The translations under genes were made by a program, and so were the position numbers. The notes under the pieces are model-generated. The model was given only the letters and a program-made list of their open reading frames with translations. It ran no database searches and was not told the DNA's origin. 64,000 nt of DNA from Gelatiniphilus marinus. GTDB lineage: Bacteria; Bacteroidota; Bacteroidia; Flavobacteriales; Flavobacteriaceae. The first letter of the stretch is position 1. The number at the start of each line of letters is the position of its first letter. Positions 15,460 to 25,342 of the stretch are shown piece after piece. Where the stretch lies: NCBI RefSeq assembly GCF_042678305.1, contig NZ_JBHUDT010000001.1, one strand, 5' to 3'.

Positions 15460-17379
15460 TTATTCCATTTTAACTACAATAAACTGTGTACGCCTATTGA
15501 GTTGGTGCTGAGCTTCGGTACAGTTTTTAGTGCCATCGCAACCGTTTGCTAATTTGCGTTCTCCGTAGCCGTTGAACTCGGTTATTCGCGAGGCATTAAC
15601 ACCATTGGCAACTAAGTAATTGTAGGTCGCTTTTGCCCTTTCTTTTGAAAGCTTATCGTTGTAAGCAAACGAGCCTCTGGAATCGGTATGCGATTCAATT
15701 TTAATTACCATGTATGGGTATTTGTTTACCATTAAATCTACAATCCTGTCTAACTCTGCTGTGCTTTCACTGCGTATATTATATTTGTTAAAGTCGAAGT
15801 AAATAGGGTAGAGCTCGCTTATTGGTACTTCTTTTTTAGCGACCGGGTTTAAAACAAAGTTCGCTTTTATGCTAGTTACACTAGACTCAATGCCTTTTGT
15901 ACTTACTGTTCTGGAATTGTCTATATAGTTGTCTTTTTGGGTAATTAGTTTATAATTGGTGTTTCTATCAATGTTAATCTCAAAATGTCCGTTTTCATCT
16001 GTTAGCAAATCAGCAATTTTATTATCGTTGCTATCCAATAAAGTAACCACGGCATTTGGTACGGGTGCATTTGTGGTTGCATCGGTAATGGAGCCTTCTA
16101 TTTTTAATTGCGGAATTCTGTTGTAGGCATAAATATCGTCTCCACCAATGCCACCAGCTCTATTAGATGCGAAGAAACCAGACAAACCGTCTTTATTCAT
16201 AAAAAACGAAAAATCGTCTTTACTTGAATTTACCGGAACTCCAAGATTTATAATGCTTTTAATGTTGTTGTTATCGTCTGTAACGGTTGCGAAAATATCC
16301 AACATACCTAAACCTGCATGACCATCGGACGAGAAAAAAAGCGCGTTTTCACTATTTATAAACGGGAACATTTCGTTTTTATTGGTGTTTATTATGTTAC
16401 CTAAATTTTGAGGTGTACCAAAGGTGCCGTCGGCTTTAATATCCACATAATAAATATCCGAACCTCCAAAACCACCAGGTTTATCCGAAGTGAAATATAA
16501 CCTGCTATCGTCGTTATTTAATGCTGGATGCCCATTAGAATAGGAGTTGCTGTTAAAACCTAGAGCTTCTACATTAGTCCATTTTCCATCAACTAAAGTG
16601 GCTTTGTAAATGTTTAGGTGTGTTACTCCCTGGTTATCTTTTCCTAAAACGTTTTTGTTAAAATCGTTTCTGGAAAAATACATGGTTTTGCCATCTTTGG
16701 AAATGGTTAATGGCCCATCGTGATACACCGAATTTATATCGCCTTTTATTTTGGATTTATGATTTACTATACTATCGGTACGTTTTGCTGTGGTATAAAG
16801 ATCTAAAAAGGGTTCGTGGTTCCAACCGTAAACATGTTTTTTTAGAGTACCTAAATTTCTTGACGAAGCAAAATATATCGTGCCATCTTTCTCGAAAGCA
16901 CCAAAATCGCTATATTTTGAATTGAAGTTAACTGGTGCTAAAAAGTAGTGGTGTTTAGCGTTAAATATAGAATTAAGGAAATCGTTGTCTTTTAAGTACC
17001 TGTCTTTTTTAATAAGGCCACCGGCTTCTTTAAAGCGTTTTAGCCATAAGCGGGATTGTTTATACTCTTTTATTCCACGCAAAGCTTGGGCATAATTGTA
17101 GTAGTAATCTATAGGAACGTTGTCTTGTTGTACTGCTTTTTTATAGTAAACAGTGGCGCTATCAGGATTTCTCATGTATGCATAACTATCGGCAAGTTGT
17201 CTGGTTGCAAAGTCTGCATTGAAATTTTTTTCGATTAGATGATGATAGATTTTGGTAGCATCAGCAAATGCGAATTTATTAAATAGATTATCTGCTTTTT
17301 TTTGTGAGCCATATTGAGCTGAAGCAGAGATGCTTAGCGCTAATAAGGCATAGGTTAGTATGTGGTGTTTTGTTTTCAT
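15460..17379 (-). CDS. PorE-like OmpA-family protein (second copy)
   Basis: 639 residues. In order: signal peptide (~1-21), TPR-like helical repeats (~28-140), a PD40/WD40-like beta-propeller (~160-415, with repeated YFASSR, MYFSRND and LYFTSDKPGG blades), a carboxypeptidase-regulatory-like domain (~420-515), and a C-terminal OmpA domain (~520-638) with HTDSRGS...LS-ERA for peptidoglycan binding. This is the same order as PorE of the P. gingivalis T9SS. It is about as long as, and clearly homologous to, the gene just upstream (134 bases apart), so it arose by tandem duplication. It likely links outer-membrane T9SS parts to peptidoglycan; that role is inferred from architecture. Confidence 0.85.
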   Translation of the reverse strand: MKTKHHILTYALLALSISASAQYGSQKKADNLFNKFAFADATKIYHHLIEKNFNADFATRQLADSYAYMRNPDSATVYYKKAVQQDNVPIDYYYNYAQALRGIKEYKQSRLWLKRFKEAGGLIKKDRYLKDNDFLNSIFNAKHHYFLAPVNFNSKYSDFGAFEKDGTIYFASSRNLGTLKKHVYGWNHEPFLDLYTTAKRTDSIVNHKSKIKGDINSVYHDGPLTISKDGKTMYFSRNDFNKNVLGKDNQGVTHLNIYKATLVDGKWTNVEALGFNSNSYSNGHPALNNDDSRLYFTSDKPGGFGGSDIYYVDIKADGTFGTPQNLGNIINTNKNEMFPFINSENALFFSSDGHAGLGMLDIFATVTDDNNNIKSIINLGVPVNSSKDDFSFFMNKDGLSGFFASNRAGGIGGDDIYAYNRIPQLKIEGSITDATTNAPVPNAVVTLLDSNDNKIADLLTDENGHFEINIDRNTNYKLITQKDNYIDNSRTVSTKGIESSVTSIKANFVLNPVAKKEVPISELYPIYFDFNKYNIRSESTAELDRIVDLMVNKYPYMVIKIESHTDSRGSFAYNDKLSKERAKATYNYLVANGVNASRITEFNGYGERKLANGCDGTKNCTEAQHQLNRRTQFIVVKME

Positions 17380-17513
17380 TGGGACGATATTTAGGTTTCC
17401 GCTTTAGCGAGAAAAACATTTTCAACGGCAAATTTAAGGCGGTTTTTTAAGCCTGTTTTTTTGTAAAATACATCTTTTGTTTACGGGCACGATTTAGGTT
17501 AGTATTGTGCGTT

Positions 17514-19430
17514 CTATTCCATTTTTACAACTATAAATTGGGTACGTCTGTTTAATTGATGATCTGCCTCTTCGCATTTTTGCCCATCTTCACAACCATT
17601 GGTTAATCTACGTTCGCCAAAACCTTGGTGCTCGGTAATTCGTTCTGGTGCAACACCTTTAGAAATTAAATATTCGTAAGTTGCATTGGCTCTGTCTATC
17701 GATAATTTATCGTTATAGGATAGTTTACCTCTGGAATCGGTATGCGATTCAATTCTAATAACCATTTCCGGATAATCATTAAGCATTAAATTCACTATTT
17801 TATCTAGTTCTAAAGCCGCATCTTTTCTAATGTTGTGCTTGTCAAAATCAAAATAAATGGTATTTAATTCGGCTAGTTTTACAACATTGGGTTCTGGGTT
17901 TAGCAATAAATTTGCCGTTATGGTTGTTAGTTCAGTCTGTAAATTTTTTGATGTAAAAGTTCTGTAATCGTCAATGTATTTATTTTGGCTTCCAACAATT
18001 TTATAATCTTGGTTTCGGTCTATGTTTATTTGATAAAAACCGTTTTCATCAGTTACCATATATGCAATTTCATTATCTTTATCGTCATATAAGGTAATTT
18101 TAGAATTGGCAATTGGTTTTGCGTTAATGGCATCGGTTACAACGCCTTCAACCTGCATTATGGGTTCTCTGTAGTAGGCATAAATATCGTCGTCGCCACG
18201 GCCGCCTCTTCGGTTAGAAGCGAAATAGCCGGTTATGCCGTTGGTATTCATGGTAAAAGAAAAGTCGTCTTTGTTTGAGTTTACGGGAACACCTAGGTTT
18301 ACAACATCTACAAACTCATCGTTTTCGCCTTTAATGGTGGCAAATATATCTAGCAAGCCAAGGCCAACGTGCCCATCGGATGAAAAGAACAGTACTCCTT
18401 CGTTATTTATAAAAGGGAAGCCTTCGGCATTTTCGGTATTTACCACATTGCCAAGGTTTTTGGGTTTGCCCAAAGTACCGTCGGGGTTAATATCAACAAC
18501 GTAAATATCAGATCCGCCATAGCCGCCAGGTCTGTCTGAAGCAAAGTACAGCTTGGTGTCATCGTTGTTTAATGCTGCGTGTTGGGTAGAAAAATCGTCG
18601 CTGTTTATGGGTAGGTCTTCTATGTTTGTCCACACGCTGTCTTTTAGGGTGGCTCTGTAGATTTTCATGGCGGTTAAGCCATTGTTGTCTTTTTTTCTTA
18701 TTTGATCGTTGTAATTATTTCTTGAGAAATACATGGTGCGACCATCTTTGGTGATGGTAACGGGGCCATCGTGGTAGATGGAATTTACATCGCCTTTTAA
18801 CTTACCAGTGTGATCTACATTTCTGCGGGAGCCTACTTCTGCTACGTAAATATCTAAAAAGGGTTGTTCGTTCCAGCCATATAAACGTTTAACCGCTACA
18901 CCTTCATCTCTTGAAGATGCAAAATATACTTTTCCGTCGTGCTCAAAAGCGCCAAAATCGCTATATTTTGAATTGAAGCGCACGCGATCTAAAAAGTATT
19001 GCTGTTTGGCGTTAAACACACTGGTAATGAAATTGGTGTTTTTAGAAAAGTCGTTAGCGTTTACAACGCCTCCCGAATCCTTAAAACGTTGTAGCCATGT
19101 TTGAGATTCTTTATATTTTTTAATGCCCCGAAGCGATTGTGCATATTTGTAATAATACTCTATGGGCACTTTGTCTTGTTCTACCACTTTTTTGTAGTAG
19201 CGAGAAGCTTTTTGCGGATTTCTTAAATAGGCATAGCAATCGGCTAATTTTCTAGTAGCATAATCTTTGTTGTAGTTTTTTTCAATAAGGTCTTGATAGA
19301 CTTTTGCAGCTTTTACAAAAGAAAACTTATTGAATAGGGTGTCTGCTCTTTTTTGTTTTCCTTGTTGCGAAAAAGCAGAAAGACTGAGCATTAAAGCTAA
19401 ACAAAATACTATTTGATTTTTTATTTTCAT
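17514..19430 (-). CDS. PorE-like OmpA-family protein (first copy)
   Basis: 638 residues with the same domains as the following gene: signal peptide, TPR (~28-140), PD40-like propeller (~160-415), carboxypeptidase-regulatory-like domain (~418-510) and OmpA C-terminal domain (~520-637), including HTDSRGK and a final RRTQFIVVKME. Both copies end in the same ten residues. It begins 18 bases after the PorP/SprF gene, so the two are surely cotranscribed. Pairing with a PorP/SprF and an adhesin points to a role in secretion or anchoring of that adhesin. Confidence 0.86.
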   Translation of the reverse strand: MKIKNQIVFCLALMLSLSAFSQQGKQKRADTLFNKFSFVKAAKVYQDLIEKNYNKDYATRKLADCYAYLRNPQKASRYYKKVVEQDKVPIEYYYKYAQSLRGIKKYKESQTWLQRFKDSGGVVNANDFSKNTNFITSVFNAKQQYFLDRVRFNSKYSDFGAFEHDGKVYFASSRDEGVAVKRLYGWNEQPFLDIYVAEVGSRRNVDHTGKLKGDVNSIYHDGPVTITKDGRTMYFSRNNYNDQIRKKDNNGLTAMKIYRATLKDSVWTNIEDLPINSDDFSTQHAALNNDDTKLYFASDRPGGYGGSDIYVVDINPDGTLGKPKNLGNVVNTENAEGFPFINNEGVLFFSSDGHVGLGLLDIFATIKGENDEFVDVVNLGVPVNSNKDDFSFTMNTNGITGYFASNRRGGRGDDDIYAYYREPIMQVEGVVTDAINAKPIANSKITLYDDKDNEIAYMVTDENGFYQINIDRNQDYKIVGSQNKYIDDYRTFTSKNLQTELTTITANLLLNPEPNVVKLAELNTIYFDFDKHNIRKDAALELDKIVNLMLNDYPEMVIRIESHTDSRGKLSYNDKLSIDRANATYEYLISKGVAPERITEHQGFGERRLTNGCEDGQKCEEADHQLNRRTQFIVVKME

Positions 19431-19448
19431 CTATACAATAATTAATTG

Positions 19449-20378
19449 TTAGAAATATCTTGGTGATTTTAATTTAGAGCTCATAAATTTGAATTCGTAA
19501 ATCAATAATATCTCGTGAGTACCAGTGGTATATCTTGCAATATCTGAAATGGGTTTTTCATAAGCATAGCCTATACGCAGTTGTCTTGATACTTGAAAAT
19601 CGGCAAAACCTCCAATGGCTGCTGCCTCACGGTTAAGCCTATACGAACCGCCCAACCAAAATTTCTCGTTAAATAGGAAACTTCCGGTAAAATCGTAAGA
19701 CATGGGCGCACCGTTAGTGGCTTTTAAAAGTGCAGCAGGTTTAAGTTTTATGCTCTTGCTTAAATCGAATACATAACCACCGGTAAAATAATAACTGATT
19801 CGCTCTAAAGCTTCAAACTCTCTATTGTTATTGCTAAAATCGTTAGTTAATATTCTTGGAGCCGATAAGCCTAAATACCATCGGTTTGAGTGCCAAAATA
19901 CACCAGCACCAATATTGGGTGTCCATCGATCTTCAGTTCCTAAAATCAAAGGGTCATTAATGTTTCCAGGATCTCCCCGAAAATCAGCATCAAAACTAAA
20001 TTGTGTAAAACCAGCTTTTAAACCAAAGGCTAGTTTTCCATCATCACCTGTTGGAATGGTATATGAAAAATCGCCATAAACGTATGTAAAGTTTTGAGGT
20101 CCTAGATCATCTTCAATAAACGATAATCCTACTCCAATCCTATCGTTCCTAAGCGGCGTATGAATAGACAGTGTTTGTGTAATTGGGCCACCTTTAAAAC
20201 CAACCCATTGGCTACGGTGCAATCCAACTACGCTTAAAGCTTCTCTACTGCCGGCATAAGCGGGATTTACAGAGATTGTATTGAACATATACTGAGTGAA
20301 TTGCGGTAATTGTTGTGCAACTCCAACCGTACAGCTAAACAAGGCAATAGCGATTATGTTATGTTTAATAAGTTTCAT
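19449..20378 (-). CDS. PorP/SprF family T9SS membrane protein
   Basis: 309 residues; predicted outer-membrane barrel. A signal peptide (~1-21) is followed by QLPQFTQYMFN and NPAYAG (38-43), the hallmark start of PorP/SprF proteins. SprF-type proteins are required for export of substrates with type B C-terminal domains and are encoded next to their substrates. Here it is 12 bases downstream of such a substrate gene. It is a paralogue, not necessarily the SprF that serves SprB. Confidence 0.93.
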   Translation of the reverse strand: MKLIKHNIIAIALFSCTVGVAQQLPQFTQYMFNTISVNPAYAGSREALSVVGLHRSQWVGFKGGPITQTLSIHTPLRNDRIGVGLSFIEDDLGPQNFTYVYGDFSYTIPTGDDGKLAFGLKAGFTQFSFDADFRGDPGNINDPLILGTEDRWTPNIGAGVFWHSNRWYLGLSAPRILTNDFSNNNREFEALERISYYFTGGYVFDLSKSIKLKPAALLKATNGAPMSYDFTGSFLFNEKFWLGGSYRLNREAAAIGGFADFQVSRQLRIGYAYEKPISDIARYTTGTHEILLIYEFKFMSSKLKSPRYF

Positions 20379-20390
20379 ATAGGTTAAGTT

Positions 20391-23300
20391 TTATTTGGTT
20401 CCTAAGTAAATTGGTCCAGTTAATGGTTTCAATCCACTGTTTTCTAAATTAATAATATAATAATAAGTGCCGTTTGGTAGTTTGCCCTTATTTCCTATTG
20501 AGGATTTAGGTGAGTTTCCTAGCCAACTACCTCCTGGTGGCAACAGTTTGTCTTTCGGTTTTATAGTAGGTATAAGAGGATATTGGTTGGATTCGAAAAC
20601 TAAAGCACCCCAGCGGTTAAATATTTTAATGTTGGCAGTAAATCCGCATAAATCAATACCAGATATATAGAAAAAATCATTTATTAAATCGCCGTTTGGC
20701 GTTATGGCTTTAGAGATGACTATATCATTTTCACCACATGGCAGAACGGTACAATAATTAACTGTAACATCTATATCTGTAATGCTTATACAACCTTGAT
20801 CTGTAGTTGTATATCTAAACTTATGGTTGATTCCTGTTTGTACAGTATTGGAATCCCACTCAATATTTGTTGGATCAAATATATTATCGGTTAGTGTTAC
20901 TCCCGTACCACCTTCTAATAACTCCCATGTGCCATTAGTGTTAAGTGTGTCTGGCGTGAAATTATTCAAATCAACTGCACCTTCATCAAAACATAAATCT
21001 GGAGCTACTACATCTAAAAGGACTTCATCTAGCGACACATTTAATGTTTGTGTGTAGGTCTCTTGGTTTGCACACTCATCTGTTACTGTCCATGTTCTAA
21101 TAATTTGATAATCAACTAATACATTTTCATCAAAGGTATTGGTTTCTTCAAAAACTACGGTTATTCCAGCGGTAGTGGAGCAGTTGTCTGAAAACTCCAG
21201 GGCCGGAGCATCGGGTACATCTGCACAACTTACATCTAATTCTTCATCAAATGTTGTTGTTGGTACTGGAGCCGTGGTGTCTTGTACGGTTATTATTTGT
21301 ACATGCGAGGTTATTAGCCCACAAGCATCAGTTGCAATCCAAGTACGTGTAATAGTATAGTTATTAGCACAGTTTCCAGGAGTAATTACATCGCTTAATG
21401 ATACGGATGCATCGCCACAATTATCTGTTGCTGTTAATGTTGAAGCATTGGGTACGGCATCACATTCCACGGTAATATCTTCAGGTAAATCTTCTACAAA
21501 TTCTGGTCTGGTTGTGTCTTGAACGGTTATGTTTTGTGTGTGTATGGTTGTTAATCCACTAGTATCGGTTGCTGTCCAAGTACGAACTAAAGTAAAATTA
21601 GATGCGCAAGAGCCATCAATTCTTTCTTCACCAAAAGTAACTTCGGCAGAACCGCAATTATCTGTAGCGGTTAAAACTTCAGCTTCTGGAATTTCACTAC
21701 ATTCAACAGTTGTATCGGCAGGTAGTGCTTCAACAAACGTTGGATTTATATTGTCTATTACGGTTACAACTTGTGTACATGTTACACTATTACCGGCTAA
21801 ATCTGTAACCGTCCATTCTACTATTGTATCTCCTTGAGGGAAAACACTTGGCGCATCGTTACTATAGGTTACAGCTGTACAATCTGACGCGTTAGGTGTA
21901 CCTAAATCAACATTCGTTGCTGTACATAAACCTGCATCTACATTTACAGTTACGTCAATAGGACAAGCTATAGTTGGTGCGGCATCATCAACTACGGTTA
22001 CTGTTTGAGTACAAATTGCTGAGTTTCCAGCAATATCGGTTACGGTCCATGTTACTATGGTATCTCCTAATGGAAAAATAGTAGGTGCATCGTTTGTTAC
22101 CGTATCAACTGAACAGTTATCGTCTGTTATTGGAGTGCCTAAGTTTACACTTGAAGCTTCACAAGACCCAGCATCAACATTAACCGAAACATTGCTTGGG
22201 CAGGTAATGGTTGGATTAGTGGTATCGTTAACGGTTATGGTTTGCGTTACATTAATAGAGTTTTCACAAATATCGGTAACACTGTAAGTACGGGTAATAA
22301 TTTCTGGATTTGAACCATTATCAGACACATCAGAGACAAAAGCTACGGTTGGTGTGCCTTGGTTATCGGCCTCGTCTGTTACCACGTTTACATCGGGTGC
22401 AGGTACATCGCTGATGCACTGCACGTTAATGGGGTCTGGGTTAGATGNNNNNNNNNNNNNNNNNNNNNNNNNNNNNNNNNNNNNNNNNNNNNNNNNNNNN
22501 NNNNNNNNNNNNNNNNNNNNNNNNNNNNNNNNNNNNNNNNNNNNNGTATCGTCGTTTACTGTAATGGTCTGTGTAACGTTAATGGAATTGCCGCAAATAT
22601 CGGTAACACTATATGTTCTGGTAATTGTTTCTGGGCAGGTGTTGCCATCAGACACATCAGAGACAAAAGCTACGGTTGGTGTGCCTTGGTTATCGGCCTC
22701 GTCTGTTACCACGTTTACATCGGGTGCAGGTACATCGCTGATGCACTGCACGTTAATGGGGTCTGGGTTAGATGCCGTTGGCACTATGGGGTCTGTAATG
22801 GAGATGATTTGTGTTACGTTCATGGAGTTTCCGCAATCATCGGTTACACTGTACGTTCTGGTAATTATTTCTGGGCAAGTGCCGTTATCGGACACATCAG
22901 AAACAAAAGCTACGGTGGGGTTTGCTGTACAGTTATCAGCTTCATCAGTAACCACTTCAACGTCTGGAGCCGGAGCTGGTCCGCCAGGGATTGTAATTCC
23001 CGCTGGGTTTGAAGCAGTTGGAGCCGTGGTGTCGTTTACGTTAATGGTTTGCGTAGCGGTAACCGAGTTACCACAGGCATCTGTAATGGTATAGGTTCTG
23101 TTTACCACGGTAGGGCAAGTACCCGATGCGGTATCTGAGTTTGTAACGACAAGGTCTGTATTACTGGTACAGTTATCGGCAATGGTAAGCCCAAGTGCTT
23201 CAAGGCCGGCAACGGTATTTGCGGGAGTAGTGGCATCTGCGATGCTGCATCCTTCAACGGTTGTATCGGCAATAGTGCCAGAGACCGTTGGGTCTGTATC

Positions 23301-25310
23301 GTCGTTTACTGTAATGGTCTGTGTAACGTTAATGGAATTGCCGCAATCATCGGTAACACTATATGTTCTGGTAATTGTTTCTGGGCAGGTGTTGCCATCA
23401 GACACATCAGAGACAAAAGCTACGGTTGGTGTAATACCCGAATTATCAGCCTCATCGGTAACCACGTTTACATCGGGTGCAGGTACATCGCTGATGCACT
23501 GCACGTTAATGGGGTCTGGGTTAGATGCTGTGGGATCTTGATTTACATAATCTAAATAATCTATGCCAATAATGACTGGTGTTGGTATTGGCTCGCCTAC
23601 ACAAAGTCCGTCAAGTTGATAACCTTGAATTAATGGAAAGGAAAACGGTATGTTAGATACTGCTCCATTGCCACTTATAGTCCCGCTTAAAGAAACATCA
23701 GGGTTAAAATTAGGATCTGTTAACATAGTACAATCTGTGGTAACAGTTAATCTAAAACTAATGGTTGCCAATACCGTATCAGGGTCCGTAGGGTTTGGTA
23801 ATGTGCCTAAATCCCACACAATAGATCCATTTGTTCCAAAACCAGGACCTGTTTGATAGGAAGGGGTGTTTGTAGTTGTAAATATACTTGGGTTTGGTAA
23901 AGTTGTTGTAATATTTAAGTTACTTGGGTTTACAGTATCGGGAAGCGGAATAGTAATTACGGTATTATCCGTAGCTTCTGTACCTGTATTTTTTATTTCA
24001 ATAGTGTATTCTGAGTTTTGTCCAGGTTCTAATATGTCTGGCGGACTAGGCGGGTTTCCGTTAACAGATGTAATATTTAAAACACCTTCGGGCTCTGGGA
24101 CATAAGCATCAACAGCAAAAGTAACGTTAAATATGATGTAGGTGTCTTGTGTAGAGCCATATCTAAGCACCGTAGAGGTTTGGTTGTTGGTAATAACATC
24201 GTTGTTTGTATTGTCTATATTAAACATTGCAATATCCAAACCGGTGTTATTGGGGTTGTTTGGGAATCTGTTGGGATTGGTAATTGAGGAGTTAAAAAAG
24301 TTATCGGTAGTGTTGCCTGCATGCGAAAGTCTTTGATAAGCACCATCAATTTGTCTTTCTATTTCAAAATAATCACCAGAAATATCGACATCGCCTTCAC
24401 CAGCCATAAGACCTAATTTTACATTAACAGCACCGTTTGAAACAGCGTTAAAACCAGATACGCTAATGGTGTGCTCAAATGGCCCAGAGTTTACATAAGC
24501 ATGTCCATCAAAAACGGTAATGTCTCTCCAATTCATTTTAGAGTTTTCATACACAATTACCATGCCCCAGCCGCCATAATAGCCAGTACCATCAACGTTA
24601 CCTTCTCTTAAAGCAATGTCTGCAACATAGTACTCACCTATACCACCGGTACTAGGGTCTTTAACATAAGCTGTAATATCTGCATAGCCTGCATACATAT
24701 TTCGCTCGTCGCCGTTAGTTGGATAGGCAATGTTAATAGGGTCTGCAATAATGCCTGATGCTCCTGCTGTAACAGTCGTGTAACTAGATGCACCTGGGCC
24801 TTTAATTCGTACTTGGCGTTTATCGAATTGTTTTGTTATTCCGTTTTTGGTAACTTCAAAAGTGTTGGGGTCGTTATCGCCATCGGCATTATCATCTGCA
24901 CCAGATTCTGTTCTACCTGTCCAATATAAACCTGCATAAATAATGTTGGAACAACTAGGAATGGCGTTATTTTCAGTTGAAAACGTTACAGTGGCAGAAG
25001 AGGAATTGAAGGTGTTAAATGTATTGCCTGGAAATATAGTGTTGTCTGCATCTACATAGCGCATCGCATCATCATTTGCACCACCATCAGAGTAATTAAC
25101 TAAGGTAAGATTGGTATTACCAACCATGGTAAAATCACCTTTTATATTGTACGTTGTTTTACTAGGCGTAGCATCTGCGGCCCTGGGTGTAAAAGGTACC
25201 CTAGCCTGACTATAACCACTAAAGATTGATGTTAAAAGTAAAACTGCAAAAAGCACTAATGTTGTGTAATGCCTATTTGTAGTAGTTTTGTTAGTGTACA
25301 GTTTTCTCAT
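20391..25310 (-). CDS. Large T9SS-secreted repeat adhesin (type B CTD)
   Basis: About 1640 residues. Signal peptide (~1-35), an N-terminal region with beta-sandwich character (~50-400), a DUF11-like domain (~410-540), then a long array of ~75-85-residue HYR/Ig-like modules (~590-1500). Each module has a core of the type TRTYSVTDxCGNSxxVTQ. The C-terminal ~115 residues (NDIVISKAITPNGD to PNGTYYYIINL) are the gliding-motility-associated (type B) C-terminal domain. Two modules are identical over ~128 bases. A 98-N gap interrupts the array (about residues 922-955), so true length and module number are unknown. It is the likely cargo of the adjacent PorP/SprF. Similar to SprB-type adhesins in design, but not shown to be SprB. 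Confidence 0.9.
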   Translation of the reverse strand: MRKLYTNKTTTNRHYTTLVLFAVLLLTSIFSGYSQARVPFTPRAADATPSKTTYNIKGDFTMVGNTNLTLVNYSDGGANDDAMRYVDADNTIFPGNTFNTFNSSSATVTFSTENNAIPSCSNIIYAGLYWTGRTESGADDNADGDNDPNTFEVTKNGITKQFDKRQVRIKGPGASSYTTVTAGASGIIADPINIAYPTNGDERNMYAGYADITAYVKDPSTGGIGEYYVADIALREGNVDGTGYYGGWGMVIVYENSKMNWRDITVFDGHAYVNSGPFEHTISVSGFNAVSNGAVNVKLGLMAGEGDVDISGDYFEIERQIDGAYQRLSHAGNTTDNFFNSSITNPNRFPNNPNNTGLDIAMFNIDNTNNDVITNNQTSTVLRYGSTQDTYIIFNVTFAVDAYVPEPEGVLNITSVNGNPPSPPDILEPGQNSEYTIEIKNTGTEATDNTVITIPLPDTVNPSNLNITTTLPNPSIFTTTNTPSYQTGPGFGTNGSIVWDLGTLPNPTDPDTVLATISFRLTVTTDCTMLTDPNFNPDVSLSGTISGNGAVSNIPFSFPLIQGYQLDGLCVGEPIPTPVIIGIDYLDYVNQDPTASNPDPINVQCISDVPAPDVNVVTDEADNSGITPTVAFVSDVSDGNTCPETITRTYSVTDDCGNSINVTQTITVNDDTDPTVSGTIADTTVEGCSIADATTPANTVAGLEALGLTIADNCTSNTDLVVTNSDTASGTCPTVVNRTYTITDACGNSVTATQTINVNDTTAPTASNPAGITIPGGPAPAPDVEVVTDEADNCTANPTVAFVSDVSDNGTCPEIITRTYSVTDDCGNSMNVTQIISITDPIVPTASNPDPINVQCISDVPAPDVNVVTDEADNQGTPTVAFVSDVSDGNTCPETITRTYSVTDICGNSINVTQTITVNDDXXXXXXXXXXXXXXXXXXXXXXXXXXXXXXXXXXSNPDPINVQCISDVPAPDVNVVTDEADNQGTPTVAFVSDVSDNGSNPEIITRTYSVTDICENSINVTQTITVNDTTNPTITCPSNVSVNVDAGSCEASSVNLGTPITDDNCSVDTVTNDAPTIFPLGDTIVTWTVTDIAGNSAICTQTVTVVDDAAPTIACPIDVTVNVDAGLCTATNVDLGTPNASDCTAVTYSNDAPSVFPQGDTIVEWTVTDLAGNSVTCTQVVTVIDNINPTFVEALPADTTVECSEIPEAEVLTATDNCGSAEVTFGEERIDGSCASNFTLVRTWTATDTSGLTTIHTQNITVQDTTRPEFVEDLPEDITVECDAVPNASTLTATDNCGDASVSLSDVITPGNCANNYTITRTWIATDACGLITSHVQIITVQDTTAPVPTTTFDEELDVSCADVPDAPALEFSDNCSTTAGITVVFEETNTFDENVLVDYQIIRTWTVTDECANQETYTQTLNVSLDEVLLDVVAPDLCFDEGAVDLNNFTPDTLNTNGTWELLEGGTGVTLTDNIFDPTNIEWDSNTVQTGINHKFRYTTTDQGCISITDIDVTVNYCTVLPCGENDIVISKAITPNGDLINDFFYISGIDLCGFTANIKIFNRWGALVFESNQYPLIPTIKPKDKLLPPGGSWLGNSPKSSIGNKGKLPNGTYYYIINLENSGLKPLTGPIYLGTK
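22321..22774. repeat. Identical ~128-bp direct repeats flanking the assembly gap
   Basis: Bases 22320-22447 and 22647-22774 are identical by eye. Both encode the minus-strand module part from SNPDPINVQC to FVSDVSD. A third, partly diverged copy occupies 23399-23527. Gene conversion or recent duplication within the adhesin array is the simplest explanation. Confidence 0.85.
22448..22545. other. Assembly gap (98 Ns) in the adhesin gene
   Basis: A run of 98 unknown bases lies just where one repeat copy ends. The reading frame is the same on both sides. The neighbouring modules are separated by linkers of a few residues, while a full module would need about 243 bases, so the stated size fits neither simple case. 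Confidence 0.99.
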
Positions 25311-25342
25311 GTCGGAATCTTTTTAATTGACTTTGGGCGTTT

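Noticed and set aside
22354..23094. Long plus-strand open frames opposite the adhesin
   Set aside because: They mirror the repeated adhesin modules and run through the gap; the minus-strand frame has signal peptide, modules and C-terminal domain.
22320..23527. A CRISPR-like repeat array
   Set aside because: Repeats are long, in frame and protein-coding, with no short direct repeats and unique spacers, and no cas genes nearby.
20391..25310. Calling the adhesin SprB
   Set aside because: Only the type B C-terminal domain and repeat design are shared. SprB is much larger and has other repeats; synteny beyond PorP/SprF is not shown.
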